From Flavobacteriaceae bacterium (GTDB taxonomy: Bacteria > Bacteroidota > Bacteroidia > Flavobacteriales > Flavobacteriaceae), in the NCBI GenBank assembly GCA_947456955.1, contig CANGTQ010000004.1, positions 93,496-157,495 on the forward strand: 64,000 bases of DNA. Direction: 5' to 3'. Each line of letters opens with the position of its first letter. Position 1 is the first letter of the stretch. The notes beneath the pieces were generated by a model. The model had not been told where the DNA came from and did not search any database. It saw nothing but the letters and a program-made list of their open reading frames with translations. Below are positions 16,385 through 24,333 of this stretch, piece by piece. The translations under genes were made by a program, and so were the position numbers.

Positions 16385-17080
16385 TTACTTTTCATTCTCT
16401 AATTCTTCAAAAGCTTTATTGACGATTTTTTGTTCTTTTGGAAACCACCCTTGAGATAAAAGAAATATACCTGAAACAATCAAAACAATGCTGATAAATT
16501 TTTTTATTAAAAGAATATTTTTTGGATTGAGTTGGTTACGTAATTGTTTGGCTAAAAGTATTTTGAAGATATCAGTTACGAAATAAGTAACAATTAGTGT
16601 GGAGAAAAAAGTCAACATTCTAGACGTTTTTAATTCTAGTTGCGGACCAATAGTAATAAGAATTGCTAACCAAAATCCGAGTACGCCAATATTGATAAAG
16701 TTCAGGAAGAACCCTTTGATGAACAAAGAAAGATAATTGGTTTTTGCTAACTCCGTTGGATCGATTTCATCAAGTTTTATTTTTTTGGCTTCTTTTCTGT
16801 TATTTATAAAAGAAATAATACCATAAGTCAACATTACTAATCCTCCAAAAATGAATAAAGCAGGATCGTCTTTTATGCTTTGAATCAAACGGTAACTACT
16901 AAAAAAAGCAATCGTAATAAAAACAATATCGGCTAAAACAACACCAGTATCAAAAATAATTGCAGCTCTAAAACCTTTGACAACACTAGTTTCTAGTAAG
17001 ACAAAGAATACTGGCCCAATCATAAAACTCAAAAAGAAACCAAGTGGTATAGCAGATAAAATATCTTGAAGTAAAGTCAT
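16385..17080 (-). CDS. LysE/RhtB-family transporter
   Basis: This 231-residue protein has about six hydrophobic helices and starts with IPLGFFLSFMIGPVFFVLLE, the conserved N-terminal pattern (small/polar then GPxFF) of LysE/RhtB amino-acid exporters. A charged cytoplasmic loop follows the third helix (NNRKEAKKIKLDEIDPTE). These exporters move amino acids or related metabolites out of the cell; the substrate cannot be read from sequence. It is flanked by a repeat element downstream and the head-GIN gene upstream, 56 bases away. Start ATG is at 17080. Confidence 0.85.
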   Translation of the reverse strand: MTLLQDILSAIPLGFFLSFMIGPVFFVLLETSVVKGFRAAIIFDTGVVLADIVFITIAFFSSYRLIQSIKDDPALFIFGGLVMLTYGIISFINNRKEAKKIKLDEIDPTELAKTNYLSLFIKGFFLNFINIGVLGFWLAILITIGPQLELKTSRMLTFFSTLIVTYFVTDIFKILLAKQLRNQLNPKNILLIKKFISIVLIVSGIFLLSQGWFPKEQKIVNKAFEELENEK

Positions 17081-17136
17081 TGTTACAATTTTGACACTGC
17101 AATTTAAAATTTAAAAATTAGAATTTAAAATAAAAT

Positions 17137-17802
17137 CTATTTTGCTTGTTCAATTGTTCCGCCGGCTATAATCTTTTTATTGATTTGTTTTGGGTTACCA
17201 AAAATAGTAATATCGCCACCAGCCCTAACTTTAGCATCAACACTATTTATTGCAAAAATAGCTGCTTCACCACCAGCATTGCATGAAACAGTAGTTATTT
17301 TTGACTCTAATTTTTCCGCTTCATAAATTCCACCTGAATTAACTAAAACATCTTGGATATCAGCTTTTCCTTCTAATTCAACTTTTGACCCATTTGCTGT
17401 TCTTACATTCAATTTTTCGACATCTAAATTCAATTTTATTTCTGAACCTTCTTTGGCAATAACATCAAATACAACAGAACTAATTTTATCGCCACAAGCA
17501 ATTCTAGAACCTTCATTGGCTTCGACTGCCGTTAAGTTTTTATAATAAACCGTAACGGAAATGTTATCACCATCAAGCAATTTAAGTAATGGCATTCTGA
17601 TTTTTAATTCGCCATTTTTATTGACAAATTCTACTTCATCAGCTCCTTTTCCATCTAGTTGCACTTTGTTTTCGTCACTTGAAACAAGGAAAACATCAAT
17701 TCTATCAAAGGAAGTAACTTTGTTAAAATCGCCCACATTTTTGGTTTCCTGAGCAAAAGCCATCGAACTGACTATTAATAAACTATAAATTATTTTTTTC
17801 AT
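17137..17802 (-). CDS. Head GIN domain (DUF2807) secreted protein
   Basis: This 221-residue protein has a signal peptide (MKKIIYSLLIVSSMAFAQ) followed by a right-handed beta-helix-like region with repeated short strands (VFDVIAKEGSEIKLNLDVEK, LNVRTANGSKVELEGKADI). This is the head-GIN/DUF2807 family, sometimes called putative auto-transporter adhesin, common in Bacteroidetes and of unknown function. The ATG at 17802 is chosen because it gives the signal peptide; a longer frame to 17868 would overlap rnr. It lies 62 bases after rnr on the same strand. Confidence 0.8.
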   Translation of the reverse strand: MKKIIYSLLIVSSMAFAQETKNVGDFNKVTSFDRIDVFLVSSDENKVQLDGKGADEVEFVNKNGELKIRMPLLKLLDGDNISVTVYYKNLTAVEANEGSRIACGDKISSVVFDVIAKEGSEIKLNLDVEKLNVRTANGSKVELEGKADIQDVLVNSGGIYEAEKLESKITTVSCNAGGEAAIFAINSVDAKVRAGGDITIFGNPKQINKKIIAGGTIEQAK

Positions 17803-17864
17803 AATATCATACTTACTATAATAAACTAAATGCCGAATGTCCAGTGGACATTCTCCTCTTAATA

Positions 17865-20045
17865 TCAAACATTTCTTCTAATAAAATTAAAATCCAATTG
17901 TTTCTTAACCAAATCGGCATTTTTTACTTTTACATAAACTTCATCTCCTAGTTGCAAAATACTCTGTGTTGCCTGACCTACCAAGGCATATTGTTTTTCA
18001 TCAAAAGTATAATAATCTTCTTTTATTTCGCGAATTCGAACCATTCCTTCGCATTTGTTTTCGATGATTTCTACATAAATTCCCCATTCTGTAACTCCGG
18101 AAATAACGCCAAGAAACTCCTGATCTTTATGATCTTGCATGTATTTTACCTGCATATATTTCACAGAATCTCTTTCTGCTTGTGCTGCCAAACCTTCCAT
18201 ATCGCTGGAATGTGCACATTTTTCTTCATAATCATCCTGATTTACACTTTTACCTCCATCTAAATAATATTGCAATAATCGGTGTGCCATTACATCAGGA
18301 TAACGTCTAATTGGCGAAGTAAAATGACTATAATAATCAAAAGCTAATCCGTAATGACCAATATTTTCTGTCGAATATTTAGCTTTACTCATACTTCGAA
18401 TTGTCAAAGTATCAACTAAATTCTGCTCTCTTTTTCCGTTAACATCATTGAGTAATTTGTTCAACGATTTTGAAATATCTTGTTTTGATTTCATGTTTAT
18501 CGCATAACCAAACTTAGAAATCACCGTTTGCAGGTTGATTAGTTTATCTTCATTTGGCTCGTCGTGAATACGATACACAAACGTTTTCTTTTGTTTTCCA
18601 ATAAATTCAGCCACTTTTTTATTGGCCAACAACATAAATTCTTCAATCAAATGATTAGCATCTTTAGATATTTTAAAGAAAACTCCAACCGGTTCAGATT
18701 CTTCATTTAAATTAAATTTTACTTCCACTTTATCAAAAGAAATTGCTCCGTCTGCCATTCTTTTTCTTCGTAGAATTTTAGCTAATTCATCTTGTTTTAA
18801 TGTCGCTGACACAATATCTGAGGAAACTTTATATTCCTTTCCGGTTAACGAAATTTCAGCCGGAATTATATCACTTTTAGTTTCAATAATACTTTGTGCT
18901 TCTTCATATGAAAAACGTTGGTCAGAAAAAATAACAGTTCTACCAAACCAGGAATCTAAAACTTCTGCTTTAGCATTCAATTGAAATATGGCAGAAAATG
19001 TATATTTTTCTTCATGTGGACGAAGCGAACAAGCATAATTTGACAATACTTCAGGTAACATCGGCACAACTCTATCAACCAAATAAACAGAAGTAGCTCT
19101 TCTGTAAGCTTCATCATCCAGTATTGTTCCTTCTTTTAAATAATGCGATACATCAGCAATATGAACACCTATTTCATAATTTCCGTTTTCTAAAACTTGG
19201 AAAGATAAGGCATCATCAAAATCTTTAGCATCTTTTGGATCAATGGTAAACGTAAGTACTTTTCGCATATCGCGACGTTTATCTATTTCTGCTTGAGTTA
19301 TGGAAGTGTCTAATTTATTTGCGTAAGCTTCAACATCAATTGGAAAATCATAAGGCAAACCATATTCCGCTAAAATGGCATGAATTTCTGTGTTGTGTTC
19401 TCCGGGTTTTCCAAGCACTTTAATCACAGAACCAAAAGGTGAATCTGCTTTTACAGGCCAATCTTCTAGTTTTACTAAAACCACATCACCGTGTTCGGCT
19501 TCGGCTAATTTATTTTTTGGAATAAAAATATCGGTGTACATTTTAGCATTAGCTGTTGTTACAAATCCGAAATTCTTTTGAATATCAACTACTCCAACAA
19601 ATTCAGTTTTATATCTTTCTATTATCTCTAATACTTCAGCTTCCGGTTTTCTTGAACTTCTTCTATCATAAACATAGGCTTTTACAGTATCGCCATCTAA
19701 TGCGTGATTTAAATTTACAAACGGAACAAAAACATCATTTTCTAATTCGTCGCAGACAAAATAAGCTGTCTTCCTTGAAGTCATGTCAATCGTTCCTTCA
19801 TAATATTTTTGACTGCTGGCTTTAACTAAATATTTTCCCGGTTCTGATTCAATAATCAGTTTTTGAGCTGCTAAAATTTTTAAATCTTTGATTATTTCGT
19901 TTCTGCTTTTAGTATCATCTAATTCTAAAATTGCAGCTATTTGTTTGTAGTTAAAAGGTTTATTAGCGTTTTTTGATAGTATTTTAAATATCTTTTCGGA
20001 AAATGTTTTTTCATTTTTTCCGAATTTTTTGTGTTTTTTACTCAT
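17865..20045 (-). CDS. rnr: Ribonuclease R
   Basis: This 726-residue 3'-5' exoribonuclease degrades structured RNA. It has an N-terminal winged-helix-like segment (about 12-75), cold-shock domains (about 80-215), the RNB catalytic domain with TIDPKDAKDFDDALS (Asp269, Asp275, Asp277 and Asp278 region) and a C-terminal S1 domain (about 635-720). The usual long basic tail is short here. Start ATG is at 20045. It may be co-transcribed with the downstream head-GIN gene. Confidence 0.95.
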   Translation of the reverse strand: MSKKHKKFGKNEKTFSEKIFKILSKNANKPFNYKQIAAILELDDTKSRNEIIKDLKILAAQKLIIESEPGKYLVKASSQKYYEGTIDMTSRKTAYFVCDELENDVFVPFVNLNHALDGDTVKAYVYDRRSSRKPEAEVLEIIERYKTEFVGVVDIQKNFGFVTTANAKMYTDIFIPKNKLAEAEHGDVVLVKLEDWPVKADSPFGSVIKVLGKPGEHNTEIHAILAEYGLPYDFPIDVEAYANKLDTSITQAEIDKRRDMRKVLTFTIDPKDAKDFDDALSFQVLENGNYEIGVHIADVSHYLKEGTILDDEAYRRATSVYLVDRVVPMLPEVLSNYACSLRPHEEKYTFSAIFQLNAKAEVLDSWFGRTVIFSDQRFSYEEAQSIIETKSDIIPAEISLTGKEYKVSSDIVSATLKQDELAKILRRKRMADGAISFDKVEVKFNLNEESEPVGVFFKISKDANHLIEEFMLLANKKVAEFIGKQKKTFVYRIHDEPNEDKLINLQTVISKFGYAINMKSKQDISKSLNKLLNDVNGKREQNLVDTLTIRSMSKAKYSTENIGHYGLAFDYYSHFTSPIRRYPDVMAHRLLQYYLDGGKSVNQDDYEEKCAHSSDMEGLAAQAERDSVKYMQVKYMQDHKDQEFLGVISGVTEWGIYVEIIENKCEGMVRIREIKEDYYTFDEKQYALVGQATQSILQLGDEVYVKVKNADLVKKQLDFNFIRRNV

Positions 20046-20080
20046 TGTATCTTTTCTATTATTTTTGAAAATTACGAAAT

Positions 20081-20110
20081 AGTTATAAGTTATAAGTTAT
20101 AAGTTGTGAG
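20081..20110. repeat. Tandem TATAAGT words upstream of rnr
   Basis: AGTTATAAGTTATAAGTTATAAGTTGTGAG is a seven-base tandem array (TATAAGT) with one variant unit. It lies 36 bases before the rnr start, between rnr and the terminator of the T9SS gene. Confidence 0.6.
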
Positions 20111-20139
20111 TTTTAATAGAAATCTAACATTCAGAAATA

Positions 20140-20169
20140 AAAAAAGGTCCACAATTAAGTAAACCTTTT
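20140..20169 (-). terminator. Terminator after the T9SS repeat gene
   Basis: On the minus strand AAAAGGT (from 20163-20169) pairs with ACCTTTT (20142-20148) and is followed by further T residues. It lies 20 bases beyond the stop. Confidence 0.7.
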
Positions 20170-20188
20170 GAAATAAATTATTTTAAAA

Positions 20189-21739
20189 TTATTCTTTTAT
20201 AAACTTTTTAGTTATTTTATTTGAACCTTCTGTTAGATTTAAAAAATAAACTCCTTTTTGAAAATTACTTGTTTTTATTGTAGTAGATAATCCATCTAAA
20301 CTTTGTTTATGGATTATTTTTCCTAAAAGATCTGTTATTGTAATTTCTTGATATGGAGTAAAATAATCAATTTTTATAATAAGATTATCTTTAGTTGGGT
20401 TTGGGAAAATTGTTAAATTATTATTTTGTATAAATGAATTTGTATCTAAAGTTGAAGATAATTTTATAATCCAATAATCACTTGATCCATGATTCCCTGT
20501 TACGTCTCCGTTTGTTGAAGCACTGTAACCAGCAACAATATATCCTCCATCACTTGTTTGTTGAATACTATTACCAAAATCAATATCTGATCCTCCTAAA
20601 GATTTTTGCCATTCTATACTTCCTGTTGAAGTTATCTTTAGTATCCAATAATCATTTAATCCATAATTTACTAATACATTTCCATTTGAAGAATTAGCAT
20701 ATCCAGTGAGAATATATCCTCCATCACTTGTTTGTTGAATACTATTAGCAATGTCATAATTTGTTCCTCCAAATGATTTTTGCCATACTATAATTCCTGT
20801 TGAACTTAATTTTACTATCCAATAATCACTTAATCCATGATTTCCTGTTACGTCTCCGTTTAAAGAATCGCTAAAACCAACAATAATATAACCTCCATCA
20901 TTAGTTTGTTGAATTTGCTTTACATATTCACCATATGATCCTCCTAAAGATTTTTGCCATACTATAGTTCCTGTTGAACTTAATTTTACTATCCAATAAT
21001 CAGTTATCCCATGATTGCCTGTTACGTCTCCGTTTGTTGAAACACTATCTCCACCAACAATATATCCTCCATCACTTGTTTGTTGAATACTTGACGCTTT
21101 ATCCCATTCATCACCTCCTAAAGATTTTTGCCATACTATAGTTCCTGTTGAACTTAACTTTACTATCCAATAATCAGCATATGAAGTAGTTCCATGGTGA
21201 CCAGTTACATTTCCGTTTGAAGAATAACTATAACCTGCAACAACATAACCTCCATCACTTGTTTGTTGAATTTGGTTTGCAATGTCTTCATAAAATCCTC
21301 CTAAAGATTTTTCCCATTCTATACTTCCTGTTGAACTTAATTTTACTATCCAATAGTCTAAATCACCATGATTAACTGTTACATCACCATCGATTGAATA
21401 ACTAGCTCCAGCAACAATATATCCTCCATCACTTGTTTGTTGAATACTATTAGCAAAATCAGGAGAAGTTCCTCCTAAAGATTTTTGCCATTCTGTACTT
21501 CCTGTTGAAGTTAGTTTTACTATCCAACAATCAGTTGAAAAACCGTGATTACCTGTTACGTCTCCATTTGTTGAAGCACTATAACCTGCAATAATATAAC
21601 CTCCATCATTAGTTTGTTGAATACTATTAGCAACGTCATCATTAGTTCCTCCTAAAGATTTTTGCCATTCTATAATTGGACTTTGAGCATGACTATTATT
21701 GATAAAAAATAATAAAAATAAAATTATTTTTAGTTTCAT
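20189..21739 (-). CDS. T9SS-exported protein with seven ~58-residue repeats
   Basis: This 516-residue protein has a signal peptide (about 1-19), seven tandem repeats from residue 23 to about 430, and a T9SS type A sorting tail (LTIFPNPTKDNLIIKI ... ending ITKKFIKE). Each repeat contains WQKSLGG, an IQQTSDGGYIVAGYS block and DYWIVKLSSTG; such blades suggest a beta-propeller, and seven is a common blade number. It should be secreted or surface-anchored through the gliding-associated T9SS. Function is unknown. Repeats are nearly identical at DNA level. A 26-bp palindrome sits immediately before the ATG at 21739. It lies between rnr and the rpiB-side gap. Confidence 0.85.
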   Translation of the reverse strand: MKLKIILFLLFFINNSHAQSPIIEWQKSLGGTNDDVANSIQQTNDGGYIIAGYSASTNGDVTGNHGFSTDCWIVKLTSTGSTEWQKSLGGTSPDFANSIQQTSDGGYIVAGASYSIDGDVTVNHGDLDYWIVKLSSTGSIEWEKSLGGFYEDIANQIQQTSDGGYVVAGYSYSSNGNVTGHHGTTSYADYWIVKLSSTGTIVWQKSLGGDEWDKASSIQQTSDGGYIVGGDSVSTNGDVTGNHGITDYWIVKLSSTGTIVWQKSLGGSYGEYVKQIQQTNDGGYIIVGFSDSLNGDVTGNHGLSDYWIVKLSSTGIIVWQKSFGGTNYDIANSIQQTSDGGYILTGYANSSNGNVLVNYGLNDYWILKITSTGSIEWQKSLGGSDIDFGNSIQQTSDGGYIVAGYSASTNGDVTGNHGSSDYWIIKLSSTLDTNSFIQNNNLTIFPNPTKDNLIIKIDYFTPYQEITITDLLGKIIHKQSLDGLSTTIKTSNFQKGVYFLNLTEGSNKITKKFIKE

Positions 21740-21764
21740 ACTTTAGATTGATCAATCTAAAGTA
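21739..21764. repeat. 26-bp perfect palindrome next to the T9SS gene start
   Basis: Bases 21739-21764 are perfectly self-complementary, centred on TGATCA. The palindrome overlaps the first base of the start codon, so it could be a regulator site or an RNA hairpin covering the ribosome-binding region. Confidence 0.8.
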
Positions 21765-22418
21765 AACAATAAATCTAATTAAAATTTAAAGTTTTTAACA
21801 CTATTTAAAAACTAAAACAAAAAAAGAATTTTAAAATTTAAATTTATGATTGTTATTATAGCGTGTTGATTTGTACAATAACTTTGTTTTTAAAAATCTA
21901 ATTTTGTAGTTATTCTTTTTTACATCAATTTATCAACATCGTTTTTAGAAATTAATTAGCTCATTTTAAACTCTTTTTAAAACTTAATTAACAGTTGTTG
22001 ACAACTAAAAAAAGTTACTTTTTGTAAATAACTTTGATTGGTATTTTTGGTTGAAAAAGTATGTTTTTATATTGATAACTTTTCTAAAAATTCTACAAAC
22101 TAAATTTGTTTTTTTAATACAGATTTTTGATTACAAATTTTAAGTGCACAAACAATAAAAACTTCTAAAATTCTATCCAAAGTTGTTAACAATTGATGTT
22201 AATTCAAGGTTAACTGATTATCAACGAATTGCGCTTTATAATTAACAATACAACATTTTAACATTTTTATAGAATATATTCTAATTATTTTTAAATAGTT
22301 ATACAAATTATGTAAAACGGTAAAATCTTTACGTTTTAAAAATCAAACACTTAGAATAAACTAAAAATAAAAGCAATACTTTCCGTAAATTTGTCATACT
22401 AACTACATACACAACACC
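21765..22418. other. Gene-free AT-rich region, candidate replication origin
   Basis: No gene fits in this gap. It contains DnaA-box-like words one or two bases from TTATCCACA: TTATCAACA (21930-21938), TTATCAACG (22218-22226) and AGTTATCAA on the minus strand (22072-22080). It also has TTGTTAACAA (22183-22192) and AGTTGT-TG-ACAACT (21993-22006). Gene direction changes from mainly minus on the left to mainly plus on the right. This is a candidate oriC, not a demonstrated one. Confidence 0.45.
22386..22393 (+). promoter_or_regulatory. -7 promoter box for rpiB
   Basis: TAAATTTG fits TAnnTTTG and lies 25 bases before the rpiB ATG. No matching -33 TTG was found. Confidence 0.45.
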
Positions 22419-22850
22419 ATGAAAATATCAATTGGAAACGATCACGCGGGACCAGAATACAAGAAAGCGATAGTTGACTTTTTAAAACAAAAAGGACATG
22501 AAATAGTCAACCACGGAACCGATACTTTTGATAGTGTTGATTATCCCGATTTTGGACATCCAGTAGCGATAGACGTTGCAACAGGTAAAGCCGATTTTGG
22601 TGTAGTAATTTGTGGTTCTGGAAACGGAATAAATATGACGGTGAACAAACATCAAGGTATTCGTTCCGCTTTATGTTGGGATAAAGAAATTGCCTCTTTA
22701 GCTAGACAGCACAACGATGCTAACATAATCAGCATTCCAGCACGATTTACATCAATTCAACAAGCGGTTGAAATGGTTGATACTTTTTTAAACACAAATT
22801 TTGAAGGCGGAAGACACGCAACAAGAGTTGATAAAATTGCATGCAAATGA
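22419..22850 (+). CDS. rpiB: Ribose-5-phosphate isomerase B
   Basis: This 143-residue protein matches RpiB, which interconverts ribose-5-phosphate and ribulose-5-phosphate in the pentose phosphate pathway. It begins ISIGNDHAGPEYK, has the active-site CGSGNGINMTVNK loop, and WDKEIASLARQHNDANI. The Cys and Gly-rich phosphate loop are intact. It is the first gene of a plus-strand run after the candidate origin. Start ATG is at 22419. Confidence 0.95.
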   Translation: MKISIGNDHAGPEYKKAIVDFLKQKGHEIVNHGTDTFDSVDYPDFGHPVAIDVATGKADFGVVICGSGNGINMTVNKHQGIRSALCWDKEIASLARQHNDANIISIPARFTSIQQAVEMVDTFLNTNFEGGRHATRVDKIACK

Positions 22851-22860
22851 CAAAAACAAG

Positions 22861-23184
22861 ATGTTTATAAATCCAAAAACAGTAAGTGATTACAACCGTT
22901 TGAGTAGAAAAGTTGCTTTAATTACTTTTTTACTCGGAAGTTTAATTGTGGCGCTATACTATTTTACCTCTTTTAGTGGTGTTATATATATTAGCATTTT
23001 TTACATGATTTCTTTCTTTATAATAAACAGTATTCTATTTACGTTATTGTTATCTTTATATGTTAAAAATAAAAAAGAAAGAAAATCCATTTTTTTATCA
23101 CTTTTTGTACTTTTTTTAAATGTACCAATTGGCTATTTATATTTACCAATTGGCTTTAAAATATACGGTCATTTAACAAATTAA
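22861..23184 (+). CDS. Small membrane protein (107 aa), unknown
   Basis: I do not recognise the family. Starting at the ATG at 22861, which is 10 bases after the rpiB stop, it has three hydrophobic helices (about 18-38, 42-66, 77-95) with a Lys/Arg-rich loop (KNKKERK) between the second and third. The longer frame from 22801 would overlap rpiB and is less likely. It is probably co-transcribed with rpiB and the CDF transporter that begins one base after its stop. Confidence 0.65.
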   Translation: MFINPKTVSDYNRLSRKVALITFLLGSLIVALYYFTSFSGVIYISIFYMISFFIINSILFTLLLSLYVKNKKERKSIFLSLFVLFLNVPIGYLYLPIGFKIYGHLTN

Positions 23185-23185
23185 A

Positions 23186-24088
23186 ATGAGTAAAATAGCC
23201 ATTCATAAACACGAAGTAAAAGGGAATAACTTAATTCTTTCTATTCTTTTAAATTTACTAATTACCATTGCCCAAGTTATTGGCGGAATTATTTCAGGAA
23301 GTTTGGCCTTGATTTCGGATGCACTTCATAATTTTTCGGATGTACTTTCGTTGGTTTTTAGTTTAGTAGCTCATAAATTATCAAGAAGGAAAGCATCGTT
23401 AAACAATACTTTTGGTTACAAGCGCGCGGAGCTCATAGCTGCTTTTATAAATGCTATCACATTAATTATTGTCGCTTTTTTTTTAATTTATGAAGCTTCT
23501 TCAAGGCTCTTTCATCCTGAACCTATTAAATCTGGGCTAGTTATTTGGTTAGCACTTTTAGGAATAGTTGTAAACGGAGGTTCCGTTTTATTACTTAAAA
23601 AAGATTCAGCACATAATCTCAATATGAAATCGGCTTATTTGCATTTATTGACCGATATGATGGCATCTGTGGCTGTTTTGGTTGGCGGATTGCTGATGAA
23701 ATTCTACGGATGGTTTTGGGTTGATAGCGTAATGACTTTGTTGATAGCGTCTTATCTTATTTATGTAAGTTATGATTTGATTAAGTCGGCAACAAAAATG
23801 CTGATGCTATTCACGCCAGATTATATAAATATTAAAGAAATAGTTCGCGAAGTCCATAAGATAAAAGGCGTCAACAAACTCCACCACATTCACATTTGGC
23901 ATTTGAATGATGAAGAACTACATCTGGAAGCGCATCTCGATTGTTCAGAAGATATAAAAATGAGTGAATTTAATATCTTGTTAGAGAAAATAGAAACCGT
24001 TTTGTACAACGAATTCAAAATAAATCACATCAATATCCAACCCGAATTTAAAAAGGAAGATCCAAAAGATTTCATTGTTCAAGACTAA
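23186..24088 (+). CDS. Cation diffusion facilitator (Zn/Co/Cd exporter, CzcD/ZitB-like)
   Basis: This 300-residue protein has about six membrane helices and the two metal-site HxxxD motifs: SDALHNFSDVL in helix 2 and HLLTDMMAS in helix 5. The cytoplasmic C-terminal domain contains LHHIHIWHLNDEELHLEAHLD, typical of the zinc-sensing dimer domain. It should exchange divalent metal ions for protons at the inner membrane. It starts one base after the small membrane protein, so the two are likely one operon. Metal specificity is not certain. Confidence 0.92.
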   Translation: MSKIAIHKHEVKGNNLILSILLNLLITIAQVIGGIISGSLALISDALHNFSDVLSLVFSLVAHKLSRRKASLNNTFGYKRAELIAAFINAITLIIVAFFLIYEASSRLFHPEPIKSGLVIWLALLGIVVNGGSVLLLKKDSAHNLNMKSAYLHLLTDMMASVAVLVGGLLMKFYGWFWVDSVMTLLIASYLIYVSYDLIKSATKMLMLFTPDYINIKEIVREVHKIKGVNKLHHIHIWHLNDEELHLEAHLDCSEDIKMSEFNILLEKIETVLYNEFKINHINIQPEFKKEDPKDFIVQD

Positions 24089-24091
24089 TTT

Positions 24092-24274
24092 ATGACTAAG
24101 GTTGACATTCATAGTATTCAAAAATTATTTCAAAAACGGTTACCAGATTCCCATAAAGGAAGTCATGGAAATGTTCTTGCAGCAGATATTACATTAAAAA
24201 CCAAAAGTGAAGAAAGCATTTTGATAACCGATGTTATTGATAATTTAGGGATGGTTTTTAAAAAAATTAAGTAA
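24092..24274 (+). CDS. Possible small protein (60 aa), unknown
   Basis: The ATG is 3 bases after the CDF stop, in position for coupled translation. The sequence has a charged amphipathic helix (SIQKLFQKRLPDSHKG) and no membrane segment or signal peptide. The DSHKGSHGNVL part faintly recalls the N-terminus of NAD(P)H-hydrate dehydratases, but the rest does not follow. It may be a real small gene or a remnant. Confidence 0.45.
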   Translation: MTKVDIHSIQKLFQKRLPDSHKGSHGNVLAADITLKTKSEESILITDVIDNLGMVFKKIK

Positions 24275-24278
24275 AAAT

Positions 24279-24318
24279 CTTTGCGAACTTTGCGCTACAC
24301 TTTGCATCTTTGCGGTTA
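24279..24318. repeat. CTTTGCG word repeats upstream of tex
   Basis: CTTTGCGAACTTTGCG is followed by CACTTTGCATCTTTGCGG, giving four near-copies of CTTTGCG in 40 bases just before tex. A related CTTTGTGC-type block occurs at 51567-51673. Confidence 0.55.
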
Positions 24319-24333
24319 AAAGAAATTCACCTA

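Noticed and set aside
20450..21673. Regular repeats that might be a CRISPR array
   Set aside because: Units are about 175 bases, translate in one frame, and lack short repeats with unique spacers; they are coding repeats of a T9SS protein.
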